A stretch of 36,495 nt of DNA from Candidatus Thermoflexus sinensis. Lineage in GTDB: Bacteria > Chloroflexota > Anaerolineae > Thermoflexales > Thermoflexaceae. Every line of letters begins with the position of its first letter. Positions within the stretch are counted from its first letter, which is position 1. The notes beneath the pieces are model-generated. The model was given only the letters and a program-made list of their open reading frames with translations, was not told the DNA's origin and made no database searches. The stretch spans positions 1 through 36,495 of the forward strand of contig JAEVEY010000180.1 of the NCBI GenBank assembly GCA_016842045.1, in the 5' to 3' direction. This document shows, in pieces, positions 1 through 8,003 of this stretch. The translations under genes were made by a program, and so were the position numbers.

Positions 1-4
1 TTGA

Positions 5-47
5 TTTACCCCTTCCCACGCCGTAAAGCGACGTGGGAAGGGGTAAA
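5..47. repeat. Perfect 16-bp inverted repeat at the window edge
   Basis: Bases 5-20 and 32-47 are exact reverse complements around an 11-base loop. The arm contains CCCCTTCCCACG, which resembles the C-rich arms of the other intergenic hairpins in this window. It may be a terminator for a gene upstream of the window or a member of the repeat family. The missing upstream context prevents a choice. Confidence 0.6.
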
Positions 48-133
48 CGCGGAACCCGAGCGGGCACCTCCAGGAGCGCAACCAAGCATGTTCCACTCAA
101 GTTTTTCTGAGAATAAGCAACATGACAGGCTAT

Positions 134-198
134 GGTTAAAATATTTTAACCTATTTAAACTATTTTCGAACCTCTGGGGCTTGAGATTTGCATATAAT
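134..198 (+). promoter_or_regulatory. AT-rich control region with an 18-bp perfect palindrome
   Basis: Bases 134-151 read GGTTAAAATATTTTAACC, a perfect palindrome in an AT-rich island (about 110-200) inside otherwise GC-rich DNA. A TATAAT hexamer lies at 193-198, about 60 bases before the GYD gene start. No convincing -35 box sits at the usual spacing. The layout fits an operator just upstream of a promoter, but the regulator is unknown. Confidence 0.4.
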
Positions 199-260
199 AA
201 GATACAGAAGGGCGCGTGGAAGGGATAGATCTCCGGTACTGCCTTCCCGGGAGGTTTGCC

Positions 261-551
261 ATGGCCCTTTACGCGATCCTCACGCGGCTTTCCCCAGAGG
301 CCCTTGCCCGCCCGGGGGCGATCCGGGAGCTGGGGGCGAAGGTGAGCGAGGCCCTGCAGGCCCAGGTCCCCGAGGCTCAATGGGTCGCCAGCTACGCGGT
401 CCTCGGGCCCTATGATTACCTGGACATCATCGAGGCCCCGAACGAGGAGGTGGCCGCCCGGGCCAGCGCGGTGATCCGCACTCTGGGCCACGCCACGACC
501 GAGACCTGGGTGCTGATCCCCTGGGAGCGTTTCAAGGCCATTGCGCCATGA
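261..551 (+). CDS. GYD domain protein, 96 residues
   Basis: This is a small soluble protein matching the GYD family of roughly 90-100 residue alpha/beta proteins. The family is named for a Gly-Tyr-Asp motif, seen here as GPYDYLDIIEAP near residues 48-59. Function in this family is not established; a ferredoxin-like dimeric fold is typical. The ATG at 261 is preferred because GGGAGG lies about 6 bases upstream. A longer reading from 216 would add 15 residues without a ribosome binding site. The gene stands alone, with an AT-rich palindrome upstream and a long imperfect hairpin downstream. No catalytic residues can be named. Confidence 0.8.
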   Translation: MALYAILTRLSPEALARPGAIRELGAKVSEALQAQVPEAQWVASYAVLGPYDYLDIIEAPNEEVAARASAVIRTLGHATTETWVLIPWERFKAIAP

Positions 552-577
552 TCGCCGGAGAGGTGGGATGGGCTCCG

Positions 578-654
578 AAGGCCTCCTTTCCTATCCCCAT
601 CTACGGCTCTCTCAGCCGTGGTAGAGGGAGGAAGAAAAAGGGGAAAGAGGCCTT
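578..654 (+). terminator. Long imperfect hairpin after the GYD gene
   Basis: The outer arms 578-591 and 642-654 pair with one bulged base. An inner stem pairs ACGGCT (603-608) with AGCCGT (614-619). The structure spans most of the 183-base gap between the GYD gene and the S8 protease. It may end GYD transcription or be a diverged copy of the intergenic palindromic repeat. A real poly-T run is absent, so the terminator label is tentative. Confidence 0.4.
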
Positions 655-734
655 CCCACGGGATCTATGCGAAGCTCTGGCCGAAGCAGAGGCGCTGTCT
701 TTCCGATTCCTATTCCTAAATTCGGGAGGGAGCG

Positions 735-3017
735 ATGTTGCGCCGAGGTGCAGGTGGGCTGATCGCGTTGGTGCTTGTCCTCTCCCTGTTCCTGCCGGCT
801 TCAGCGGCTACAACCTCCCAGGGAACGAACCCGAACACCGATGCGCCGATCCCCGGGCCTGCGCTGGCGGATTATGTCATTGTGGAGCTCCAGGATCTCC
901 CCCTCGCCCGCTATGACGGGCGGATCCCCGGCTACCTGGCGACCCGGCCGGACCCTGGGAAACGGATCGATCTCCGATCCCCCGCTGCCCGGGCCTATGG
1001 ACGTTATCTGGCCGAGCGACGCGAGGCCTTTAAGGACTGGCTGCGCCGGAACGCCCCGAACGCCCAGGTGGTCCGGGAGTTCGAGATCGTGGCCCACGCA
1101 GTGGCAGTGAAGCTCAACGGCCACGCGGCCGAGGCCCTGGCCCGCGCCCCCGGGGTGGCCCGTGTCCTCCCCAGCGCCCTTTACCGGCCGACGATGAACG
1201 TCTCCACGGGCCTGATCAACGCCCCCGCGCTGTGGGAGAAGCTGGGCGGAGCGTCCAGGGCTGGGGAGGGGATCAAAGTCGCCATCATCGACACCGGCAT
1301 CGATCTCACGAATCCTTTCCTGAGCGATGAAGGTTATCCCCCTGTCGAGCAGATTGATGCTTGCCGGCCCTTCATCAAACCCGGCGGCCGCAACACCAGC
1401 AACAAGGTGGTTGTCTGCCGGGTTTATGCCTCCGGGGTGGCTCCGGGCGCGGCCGCGCCGTTGCGGCTGATGGTCTTCGACCATGGGACCCACGTGGCGG
1501 GCACGGTGGCCGGCAATTTCGGGACCACGGCGGTGCTGACCTTCACAGCCGGGGGTATCACGACGACGGTAACGATCACGGGCCTGAGCGGGGTAGCGCC
1601 GCGGGCATTGCTGGGGGACTATAATGTCTTCCCCGGCTTCGGGGCAGGGTTCGTGGCCTTCGGCGGGGCTGCCTTCAGCCACGACATCGCCGCCGCCCTG
1701 GAGGACGCCCTCCGGGACGGGATGGATGTGGCCAACATGAGCCTGGGCGGGGCGGTGCAGGGGCCGCATGATTTCCTGGCCGAGGCGGTCAACGCGGCCG
1801 TGGAGGCCGGGATGGTGGTAGCGGTGGCCGCCGGCAACTCCGGCCCCGGCGATATGACGATTGAATCCCCCGGCAGCGCCGAGAAGGCCCTCACCGTCGG
1901 GGCCAGCACCAACCCGCACTTCGTGGGGGTCCCGGTGACAGTGATCTCGGATACCGGGACCCTCACCTTCGGGGCGGCGGTGGGCGAGTTCAACCCCTAC
2001 ATCCCGCCGATCTTCAACGCCCCGTTTACCACCACGGTCCCCACCCATGGGTGCACCGCGATCATGAACGATGTGTCCGGGAAGATCGCCCTCATCGACC
2101 GGGGCCTCTGCACCTTCACCACCAAGATCCGCAACGCCCAGAACGCCGGGGCGATCGGGGTGATCGTGGTCAACCACGTGGCGGGCGATCCGGTGGCCAT
2201 GGGCCACGATGGCACCGAGCCCAGGCCCACCATCCCGGCGGTGATGGTCTCGCGGGAGGACGGCGCGGTGCTGAAGTCCCTGGCCGGGAAGGCCACGCTC
2301 AGCGTGGATGGGACCCGGCCGCAGGAGTTCGTGACGGCCAACGCCGACATCATCGCCGGCTTCTCCAGCCGTGGCCCGGCGCCCTTCACCTTCCTGATCA
2401 AGCCGGATGTCACAGCCCCTGGCGTCAATGTCCTCTCCAGCGTCTTCAACGGCGAGTTCGCCTTCTTCCAGGGCACCAGCATGTCCACCCCGCATGTCGC
2501 GGGGGCGGCGGCTCTGTTGCGGCAGCTGCATCCCGACTGGTCGCCGGATCAGATCAAGTCGGCCCTGGTGAACACGGCGAAGCGGCCAGTGTGGCACCAT
2601 GTTCGGGGCATGGGCACGGCTACCGGCGTGCTCACCCGCGGCGGCGGGCGGATCGATCTGGCGGCGGCCGGGGAGACCCCACTCACTGTTGAGCCGGCCA
2701 GCGTCTCCTTTGGCTTCTGGAACGGCAACAAACCGGTGGCCGATCAACGGATCCTGAAACTGACCAGCGTGAGCGAGTCATCGTTCAGTTGCACACTGGC
2801 GATCACCATTGCCCGCGGCCATCCGGCGCTCCAGGTGACGATCTCCCCTAACTCCATTGACCTGGAACCTGGCGCGGCCGCACAGGTGACGCTCTCGATG
2901 TCCGGCGGCCGGGCCCTGCCCACCGGAGATTACGAAGGGGATCTGGAGATCACGTGTGAAGGGAAGGTCCTCCGCGTCCCCTGGTGGCTGCGGGTGGACC
3001 GGGAGGGGAAGCCGTAA
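735..3017 (+). CDS. Secreted subtilisin-like (S8) serine protease with PA domain
   Basis: This is an extracellular endopeptidase of the subtilase family. Residues 1-24 form a signal peptide ending in ASA. An inhibitor I9-like prosequence occupies about 45-150. The catalytic triad is visible: D186 in IIDTGID, H250 in HGTHVAG and S582 in GTSMSTPHVAG, with oxyanion N368 in AAGNSGPG. A PA (protease-associated) insert of about 430-530 lies between the oxyanion Asn and Ser blocks, with the typical ALIDRGLCTFTTKI stretch. A beta-rich C-terminal domain follows from about 645 to 760 and resembles Fn3-like domains of secreted subtilases. The start has GGGAGG a few bases upstream. At 760 residues it fits PA-containing subtilases. 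The substrate cannot be read from the sequence; peptide scavenging is inferred. All key residues are intact, so it should be active. Confidence 0.95.
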   Translation: MLRRGAGGLIALVLVLSLFLPASAATTSQGTNPNTDAPIPGPALADYVIVELQDLPLARYDGRIPGYLATRPDPGKRIDLRSPAARAYGRYLAERREAFKDWLRRNAPNAQVVREFEIVAHAVAVKLNGHAAEALARAPGVARVLPSALYRPTMNVSTGLINAPALWEKLGGASRAGEGIKVAIIDTGIDLTNPFLSDEGYPPVEQIDACRPFIKPGGRNTSNKVVVCRVYASGVAPGAAAPLRLMVFDHGTHVAGTVAGNFGTTAVLTFTAGGITTTVTITGLSGVAPRALLGDYNVFPGFGAGFVAFGGAAFSHDIAAALEDALRDGMDVANMSLGGAVQGPHDFLAEAVNAAVEAGMVVAVAAGNSGPGDMTIESPGSAEKALTVGASTNPHFVGVPVTVISDTGTLTFGAAVGEFNPYIPPIFNAPFTTTVPTHGCTAIMNDVSGKIALIDRGLCTFTTKIRNAQNAGAIGVIVVNHVAGDPVAMGHDGTEPRPTIPAVMVSREDGAVLKSLAGKATLSVDGTRPQEFVTANADIIAGFSSRGPAPFTFLIKPDVTAPGVNVLSSVFNGEFAFFQGTSMSTPHVAGAAALLRQLHPDWSPDQIKSALVNTAKRPVWHHVRGMGTATGVLTRGGGRIDLAAAGETPLTVEPASVSFGFWNGNKPVADQRILKLTSVSESSFSCTLAITIARGHPALQVTISPNSIDLEPGAAAQVTLSMSGGRALPTGDYEGDLEITCEGKVLRVPWWLRVDREGKP

Positions 3018-3032
3018 GGGAGAAGGCCTGGT

Positions 3033-3061
3033 GAGGGGCGGCACAACGACCGCCGCCCCTC
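3033..3061 (+). terminator. GC-rich hairpin between the two protease genes
   Basis: GAGGGGCGGC (3033-3042) pairs perfectly with GCCGCCCCTC (3052-3061) around a 9-base loop. It begins 16 bases after the S8 protease stop. No T-run follows, so this may be a stabilising 3' hairpin rather than a classical intrinsic terminator. It suggests that the S8 and S1 genes are not simply co-transcribed. Confidence 0.5.
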
Positions 3062-3089
3062 GCTTCAACTTCACAAACAGGAGGTCCCC

Positions 3090-3977
3090 ATGCGGTTCCG
3101 CATCGCGTTGATTCTGGTTCTGCTTTTGAGCCTCGTGGGGCTGATCCGGGTTGCCCCCGCTGCGGCCGTGCAATACGGCCAGCCCGATGGATACGGCCAT
3201 CCCTATGTGGGTCTGGTGGTCTTCTATGATGAGCACAAAATCCCTCTCTGGCGCTGCACCGGGTCTCTGGTCTCGCCCACCGTGCTCCTGACCGCCGGCC
3301 ACTGCACAGGCGTTGACCCCGAGCTGGGTTTCGCGCCTTCCTTCGCTCAGGTGTGGTTCGATCCGGGGCCGATCCTGGTGGATCCGAATTGGAAGCCAGG
3401 CATGTCCTGTGAGGGCTCCTTCACCGGCTACCCCTGCGCTGGCGGCTTCTGGGGCACGCCACATGCCCATCCGGGGTGGACCGGATATCTCACGATCCCC
3501 AACACTCATGACATCGGAGTGGTCACGTTCGAATCCCCTCTGCCTCCTGAGGCCACGAATGAGCAATATGGCAAGGTGGCTCCGAAGGGGTATCTCGATC
3601 GACTGGCGACCCGACGGGGACTGCAGAACGTGGAGTTCACGGTTGTCGGCTATGGCCTGCAACTGGTTAAGCCGGTGTTCATGGGCGTGCGCGAACGGTA
3701 TGTGGGGACGGTCAGTCTGATCAATCTGCGTAGCGCCCTGACGGATGGCTACAACCTGCATTACTCCAACAGCCCGGGCAAGGGTGTGGGGCCCGGCGGG
3801 ACCTGCTTCGGGGACTCCGGCGGCCCGGTGCTGCACCGGACGGAGAGCGGCGAGGAGCTGATCGTCGGCGTGAACTCCTTCGTCCTCAACGCCAATTGCA
3901 AGGGCGCTGCCTTCGCCTATCGGACGGATATCGAAGATTCCTTGAGCTTCCTGGCAGGCTTTGGGATCACGCCTTGA
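3090..3977 (+). CDS. Secreted trypsin-like (S1) serine protease
   Basis: This is a chymotrypsin-fold endopeptidase predicted to be exported. A signal peptide covers about residues 1-26 (hydrophobic core, cleavage near APAAA). The catalytic triad is H71 in TAGHC, D141 in THDIGVV and S243 in GDSGGPV. By simple offset from Ser195, the S1-pocket position equivalent to residue 189 is G237 (GTCFGDSGG). This is not the Asp of true trypsins, so specificity for Arg or Lys is not expected. Cysteines at 56/72 and 239 match conserved positions of the fold. AGGAGG lies just before the ATG. At 295 residues it is a single-domain protease with no extra anchor. It follows the S8 protease at 72 bases, with a hairpin between. 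Confidence 0.92.
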   Translation: MRFRIALILVLLLSLVGLIRVAPAAAVQYGQPDGYGHPYVGLVVFYDEHKIPLWRCTGSLVSPTVLLTAGHCTGVDPELGFAPSFAQVWFDPGPILVDPNWKPGMSCEGSFTGYPCAGGFWGTPHAHPGWTGYLTIPNTHDIGVVTFESPLPPEATNEQYGKVAPKGYLDRLATRRGLQNVEFTVVGYGLQLVKPVFMGVRERYVGTVSLINLRSALTDGYNLHYSNSPGKGVGPGGTCFGDSGGPVLHRTESGEELIVGVNSFVLNANCKGAAFAYRTDIEDSLSFLAGFGITP

Positions 3978-4035
3978 AACCCAACTCTAAAAGCTCGGGG
4001 ATCCCGCTGGTGAGGTTCCGCTCAAGGCTCGGAGG

Positions 4036-4071
4036 AGGGGATAGGGGCCTTCAGGGGTCTCCCTATCCCCT
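4036..4071 (+). terminator. 11-bp hairpin downstream of the S1 protease
   Basis: AGGGGATAGGG (4036-4046) pairs exactly with CCCTATCCCCT (4061-4071) around a 14-base loop, about 60 bases after the S1 protease stop. It lies in the 202-base gap before the phosphodiesterase-nucleotidase gene and probably ends the protease transcript. It lacks a trailing T-run. Confidence 0.5.
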
Positions 4072-4179
4072 GGAGCCGATGTGTTCGGGGTGCGCCCATA
4101 GTGGTTGCGATCCGTGAGCGGAGGGGTCAGGTGTAGGGCCTTAACCGGGATGTGTCCCCTGATCCGAAAGGAGGCTGTC

Positions 4180-7100
4180 ATGTCCAGCCGTTCCGTAAAA
4201 GGCATGCGCTGGGCGATCGCGCTGGCGGTGGTGGCCCTGGTCCTGATGGGGGCGGCCCCGGCCGGACCCGCTGTGCCGACCCCACCGACCAAGCCGACAG
4301 CGGCCAAAGTCATTGTCTTCGCTGCCGATGGCATGCGGCCGGACTTGATGGAACGCTATGCGCGGGAAAGGGCCATGCCCACTTTCGCCGAGCTCCTCCA
4401 CAGGGGCGCGGTGGGGGAGAACGGCCTGGTCCAGGCCTTCCCACCCAACACCGGCGTGGGCTGGTATACCCTGGCCACCGGCACCGGGCCGGGCGAGCAC
4501 GGCTCCACGAATAACACGTTCCATCGCACCGGCGAGGCGTTCACCCAGCGAACTTCTTTCGCAACCACCGGCATCCTCCAGGCAGATACCCTGCTTCAGG
4601 CCGCGGAGCGGGCGGGGAAGAAGGTGGCCTCGGTAGAGTGGGTCGGGGCTCGGAATCTGGTCCCGCCCCTGCGGGGACCTGTGGTGGACTATCGGACCTT
4701 CTTCTCGCTGCGAGGAGTGCTGGTGAATTATGATCTCCCTGGCCAGCCCGCAGGAGCCCAGGCCTTCGGCCTGGCCTACGAGCGGGTGGATTTGCAATCG
4801 GCCTCGGGCTGGACGAACCTCCCGCCCTCCTTCAGCCCGCCGATGGAGACCGTGCTGGTGATCACCTCTACGGCCACCGCTGTGAACCCCCACCGTGTCT
4901 ACAACGTGCTGATCTACGACAGCACGAATGATGGGGTGACCAATTACGACCGGGTGATCCTGGACACGGACAAGGATGCGAGCGCGGTGGCGGCGAACCT
5001 GGCCCGCGGCCAGTGGGCTGACATCAAAGTCACCCTTATTGGGGCACGCGCGGGCCAGACGGCGGGCTTCTACGTGAAGGTCATCGACCTCGCCCCCGAC
5101 CTCTCCCGCTTCCGCCTCTACTTCACCTCGGTGACCCGGATCAACGCGTCCTTCAACGCCCTGGGTCCGGAGGGATCGGCAGCCTTCGAGGAGACCCTGG
5201 CCCGGGACTTCCCGACCGCCACCGCAGCGGACTATGCACCCCTGGAGGCGGGGCTGGTGGATGAAGAGACCTATGTGGAGCAGGGGCTGTTCTGGGAGAA
5301 CGCCCACCATCGCATCCTGGAGTATATCCTCACGCAGGCCCAGCCTGACACGGAGGTCCTCTTCCTGGGCTACCCGGTCACTGACGAGTTCTCCCACCAG
5401 TTCCTGGCCCTGATCACCCCCACGGCCCCCGATGGCTCGCCCAACCCGGTTTACGACGATGTCGATCGGGATGGCGTGCCGGACGGTCGGGTAGCAATCC
5501 GGGAGGGCTTCATCCGTCGCGCCTACCAGGGGGCCGACGCCACCCTGAGCCTGGCCCGGCGCCTCATGCCCGGGGCAGCGGTCTTCGCCTCCTCGGATCA
5601 TGGCTTCGCCCCCCAGTGGAAGGCCGTCAACGCCCGCCGTGTGCTGTATGAGGCCACGGTGAAGGGTGTCTCCCTCCACGCCAGCGGGGCGACAGCCACG
5701 AGCAACTGCCTGGGGGCGACGACGGATCTCACCAAGGCCTGCTGGGCAGGCGGCACGGTGCAGATCTATGTGAATCCCACGCTGCCGTCTGGGATCACCT
5801 ATGAGGAGGTGCGCAGCGCGGTCATCGAGGCCTTCGCGAACCTGAAGGATCCCGATAACCCATCCGCGAAGGTGGTGGACCGCATCTTCAAGAAAGAAGA
5901 ACTACGGAATCTTCCCGGCGGTGACTCCCTGCACCCGAACCGCAGCGGGGATGTGGTGGTCGTCCTCTTCCCACCCTACCAGTTCGACGCAGCGGCGCCG
6001 GGGGTGAAGATCGCGGATGCGCCCTTCTTCGGCCAGCATGGCTATATGCCCGACCTGGTGGACCTGGAGCACAACATCAACATGCGCGCACCTTTCGTCG
6101 CCGCCGGGCCGGGCATCCGGCCGATCCGGATCGCCGGCGCGCGGGCGATCGACTTCGCCCCGACCATCGCCTTCTATCTGGGGATTCCGGGCCCCCGGAA
6201 CGCCAGCGGTCGCATCCTTTATGAGCTCTTCGAAGGCCGGGGGCGGACCCACCACGATGTGAAATGGAAGGAGATCACCATCCTGACTGTGAATGACTTC
6301 CATGGGAATCTGCTGCCGCGGACGGAGCAGGCGGATACGGTGGGGCCGTTCTTCCGCATCGGCGGAGCGGCTTTCCTGAAGGCCTGGTTCGACCGCTACC
6401 GGGCGGAGGCCCGTGGGGAGACGCTCATCCTGGCTGGCGGCGATTCCGTAGGAGCCACCCCGCCGATCTCGAATTTCTTCGGCGACCAGCCGACCATTGA
6501 GATCTGGAACATGGTCGGTCTGCACGCCGATGTGCTGGGGAACCATGAGTTCGACCGGGGGGCCACTTACCTGCGCACCGTCCTGATCCCGCTGGCCCAG
6601 TATCCGTATCTTTCCGCAAACGTCGTGGATCAGACCACGTTGCGCACCCCGCCGGAGTGGAAGCCTTCTCAGGTCTTTGTGGTCGATGGAGTGCCGATTG
6701 GGGTGATCGGGTTCACCACGCCGGATGCTCCGCAGCTGGTCTTCCCCGGGCGTATGGAGAACTTCATTGTGACCGACCCGCTGACTGCGATCCAGCGCGA
6801 GGCGGACCAGCTACGCGCTCGCGGGATCCGGGTCATCGTGGGGGTCGGGCACCTGGGGGCTACCGGACCGCTGGATGAACCCGCGGGCCCGCTCATCGAT
6901 CTGGCGGATCAGGTGCGCGGGTTCGACCTGCTGATCGGCGGCCACACCCACGCTCTGGTTAATACGATGCGGCCGAACGGCGTGCTGGTCGTCGAGAGCC
7001 TGGAATACGGCCGTCGCTTCACCCGGGTCCGGCTGGTGGTGGATGCCGACACGAAGCGGGTCGTTTATAAGACCGCCGACTACCACCTCCCGTGGAACAT

Positions 7101-7839
7101 CGGCATGACCCCGGACCCGGCCATCCAGGCCCGGCTGGATGCGCTGCAGGCCGAGCTCGCCCCGATCCTGAACCAGATCGTCGGCCTCTCGAGGGTCTCG
7201 ATCCCACGGGCCGACGCCTGCGGCAACCCGCTCGGCCGCACCTGCGAATCAAAGATCGGGGACCTGGTGACGGACGCGATGCGGTTCACCTACGGAGTGG
7301 ATTTCGCGGTCACCAACTCGGGGGGCCTGCGGGCGGATCTCACCCGGACGGGGGATACGGATCCGGCCACCGGTTACTTTAACATCCGCCGGGGCTATAT
7401 CCTGGAGGTGCTGCCCTTTGGCAATGTAGTGGTGACCCTCCAGGTCAACGGCGCGGAGCTCAAAGCCATCCTGGAGAACGGGGTCTCCCGTATGCCTTCC
7501 CCGGATGGTCGCTTCCCGCAGGTCTCCGGCCTTTGCTTCACCTATAACATTAACGCCCCGGCCGGCAGCCGGGTGGTGAGCGCTGTCCGCCAGGCGGCCG
7601 ATGGCTCCTGCACCGGACCCGCTGTCGATTTCTCACCGGCGGCGACCTACATGATCGCGATGAACGACTTCATGGCCTCAGGCGGGGATGGCTACCCGGT
7701 GCTGATCAGCCGGGCATACACCCGGGAGCTGATGGATCAGGTCCTGGAGGCTTACATTCAGGCCAACAGTCCGGTGGCCCCGGCCATCCAGGGCCGCATC
7801 ATCTGCACGGGCACCGGCTGCCCGACGGTGATGCCATAA
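4180..7839 (+). CDS. Secreted phosphodiesterase/alkaline-phosphatase-like and 5'-nucleotidase fusion
   Basis: This 1219-residue exported protein has two hydrolase modules. A signal peptide or anchor covers about 8-30. Residues about 40-700 are an alkaline phosphatase superfamily (nucleotide pyrophosphatase/phosphodiesterase) domain. Candidate metal ligands are D50 (AADGMRPD), D402 and H406 (TDEFSHQ), D473 and H474 (SSDHGF) and H620 (GQHGYMPD). T91 is the likely nucleophile. A beta-rich insert lies at about 200-325. Residues about 700-1219 match UshA/CpdB-type 5'-nucleotidases: D706 and H708 (NDFHGN), N788-D792 (GNHEFD), H922 and H924 (GGHTH), then the C-terminal substrate domain with TNSGGLRADL. 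One protein could therefore cut nucleotide phosphodiesters or pyrophosphates and then dephosphorylate the product; that coupling is inferred. AAAGGAGG precedes the ATG at 4180, so the upstream in-frame ATG at 4105 was rejected. Confidence 0.9.
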   Translation: MSSRSVKGMRWAIALAVVALVLMGAAPAGPAVPTPPTKPTAAKVIVFAADGMRPDLMERYARERAMPTFAELLHRGAVGENGLVQAFPPNTGVGWYTLATGTGPGEHGSTNNTFHRTGEAFTQRTSFATTGILQADTLLQAAERAGKKVASVEWVGARNLVPPLRGPVVDYRTFFSLRGVLVNYDLPGQPAGAQAFGLAYERVDLQSASGWTNLPPSFSPPMETVLVITSTATAVNPHRVYNVLIYDSTNDGVTNYDRVILDTDKDASAVAANLARGQWADIKVTLIGARAGQTAGFYVKVIDLAPDLSRFRLYFTSVTRINASFNALGPEGSAAFEETLARDFPTATAADYAPLEAGLVDEETYVEQGLFWENAHHRILEYILTQAQPDTEVLFLGYPVTDEFSHQFLALITPTAPDGSPNPVYDDVDRDGVPDGRVAIREGFIRRAYQGADATLSLARRLMPGAAVFASSDHGFAPQWKAVNARRVLYEATVKGVSLHASGATATSNCLGATTDLTKACWAGGTVQIYVNPTLPSGITYEEVRSAVIEAFANLKDPDNPSAKVVDRIFKKEELRNLPGGDSLHPNRSGDVVVVLFPPYQFDAAAPGVKIADAPFFGQHGYMPDLVDLEHNINMRAPFVAAGPGIRPIRIAGARAIDFAPTIAFYLGIPGPRNASGRILYELFEGRGRTHHDVKWKEITILTVNDFHGNLLPRTEQADTVGPFFRIGGAAFLKAWFDRYRAEARGETLILAGGDSVGATPPISNFFGDQPTIEIWNMVGLHADVLGNHEFDRGATYLRTVLIPLAQYPYLSANVVDQTTLRTPPEWKPSQVFVVDGVPIGVIGFTTPDAPQLVFPGRMENFIVTDPLTAIQREADQLRARGIRVIVGVGHLGATGPLDEPAGPLIDLADQVRGFDLLIGGHTHALVNTMRPNGVLVVESLEYGRRFTRVRLVVDADTKRVVYKTADYHLPWNIGMTPDPAIQARLDALQAELAPILNQIVGLSRVSIPRADACGNPLGRTCESKIGDLVTDAMRFTYGVDFAVTNSGGLRADLTRTGDTDPATGYFNIRRGYILEVLPFGNVVVTLQVNGAELKAILENGVSRMPSPDGRFPQVSGLCFTYNINAPAGSRVVSAVRQAADGSCTGPAVDFSPAATYMIAMNDFMASGGDGYPVLISRAYTRELMDQVLEAYIQANSPVAPAIQGRIICTGTGCPTVMP

Positions 7840-7841
7840 CG

Positions 7842-7957
7842 AAGGACTTACGCAAGGAGGGGTGGGCGCAAAGCCCGCCCCTCCTTGCACAAATTGCCCC
7901 CTCCCCATGGCCCGAAGGGCTGTGGGGAGGGGGAGGATTCAGGGGGGTGGGGCCATT
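7842..7957. repeat. Two-hairpin intergenic repeat copy
   Basis: The unit starts with AAGGACTTACGCA (7842-7854), close to the left end of the MITE at 10960. Hairpin 1 pairs 7852-7867 with 7873-7888 (16 bp, one G-T wobble). Hairpin 2 pairs 7897-7913 with 7917-7933 (17 bp, two wobbles, GAA loop). GGGGGGTGGGGCCATT follows (7942-7957), which also follows hairpin 2 of the MITE. No matching right end is seen. It sits between convergent genes and could also work as a bidirectional terminator. Confidence 0.75.
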
Positions 7958-8003
7958 CCCCGGACCCAAACGGTATGATGACGGAAAAGCCCCGCTTACC
8001 GGT

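Noticed and set aside
181-198. TTGAGA and TATAAT as a sigma-70 promoter
   Set aside because: The two boxes are only 6 bases apart, far below the usual 16-18, so they cannot be a matched pair.
548-916. 122-residue + strand open frame between the GYD gene and the S8 protease
   Set aside because: It runs through the hairpin region and out of frame into the protease signal peptide, with no protein-like composition.
801-2747. 648-residue open frame on the - strand opposite the S8 protease
   Set aside because: It is a GC-driven antisense shadow. Composition is dominated by G, R, H and D with no domain, and the + strand has intact catalytic motifs.
4141-5679. 512-residue open frame on the - strand opposite the phosphodiesterase gene
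   Set aside because: Shadow frame with no recognisable motif or ribosome binding site, and the opposite strand carries a convincing enzyme.
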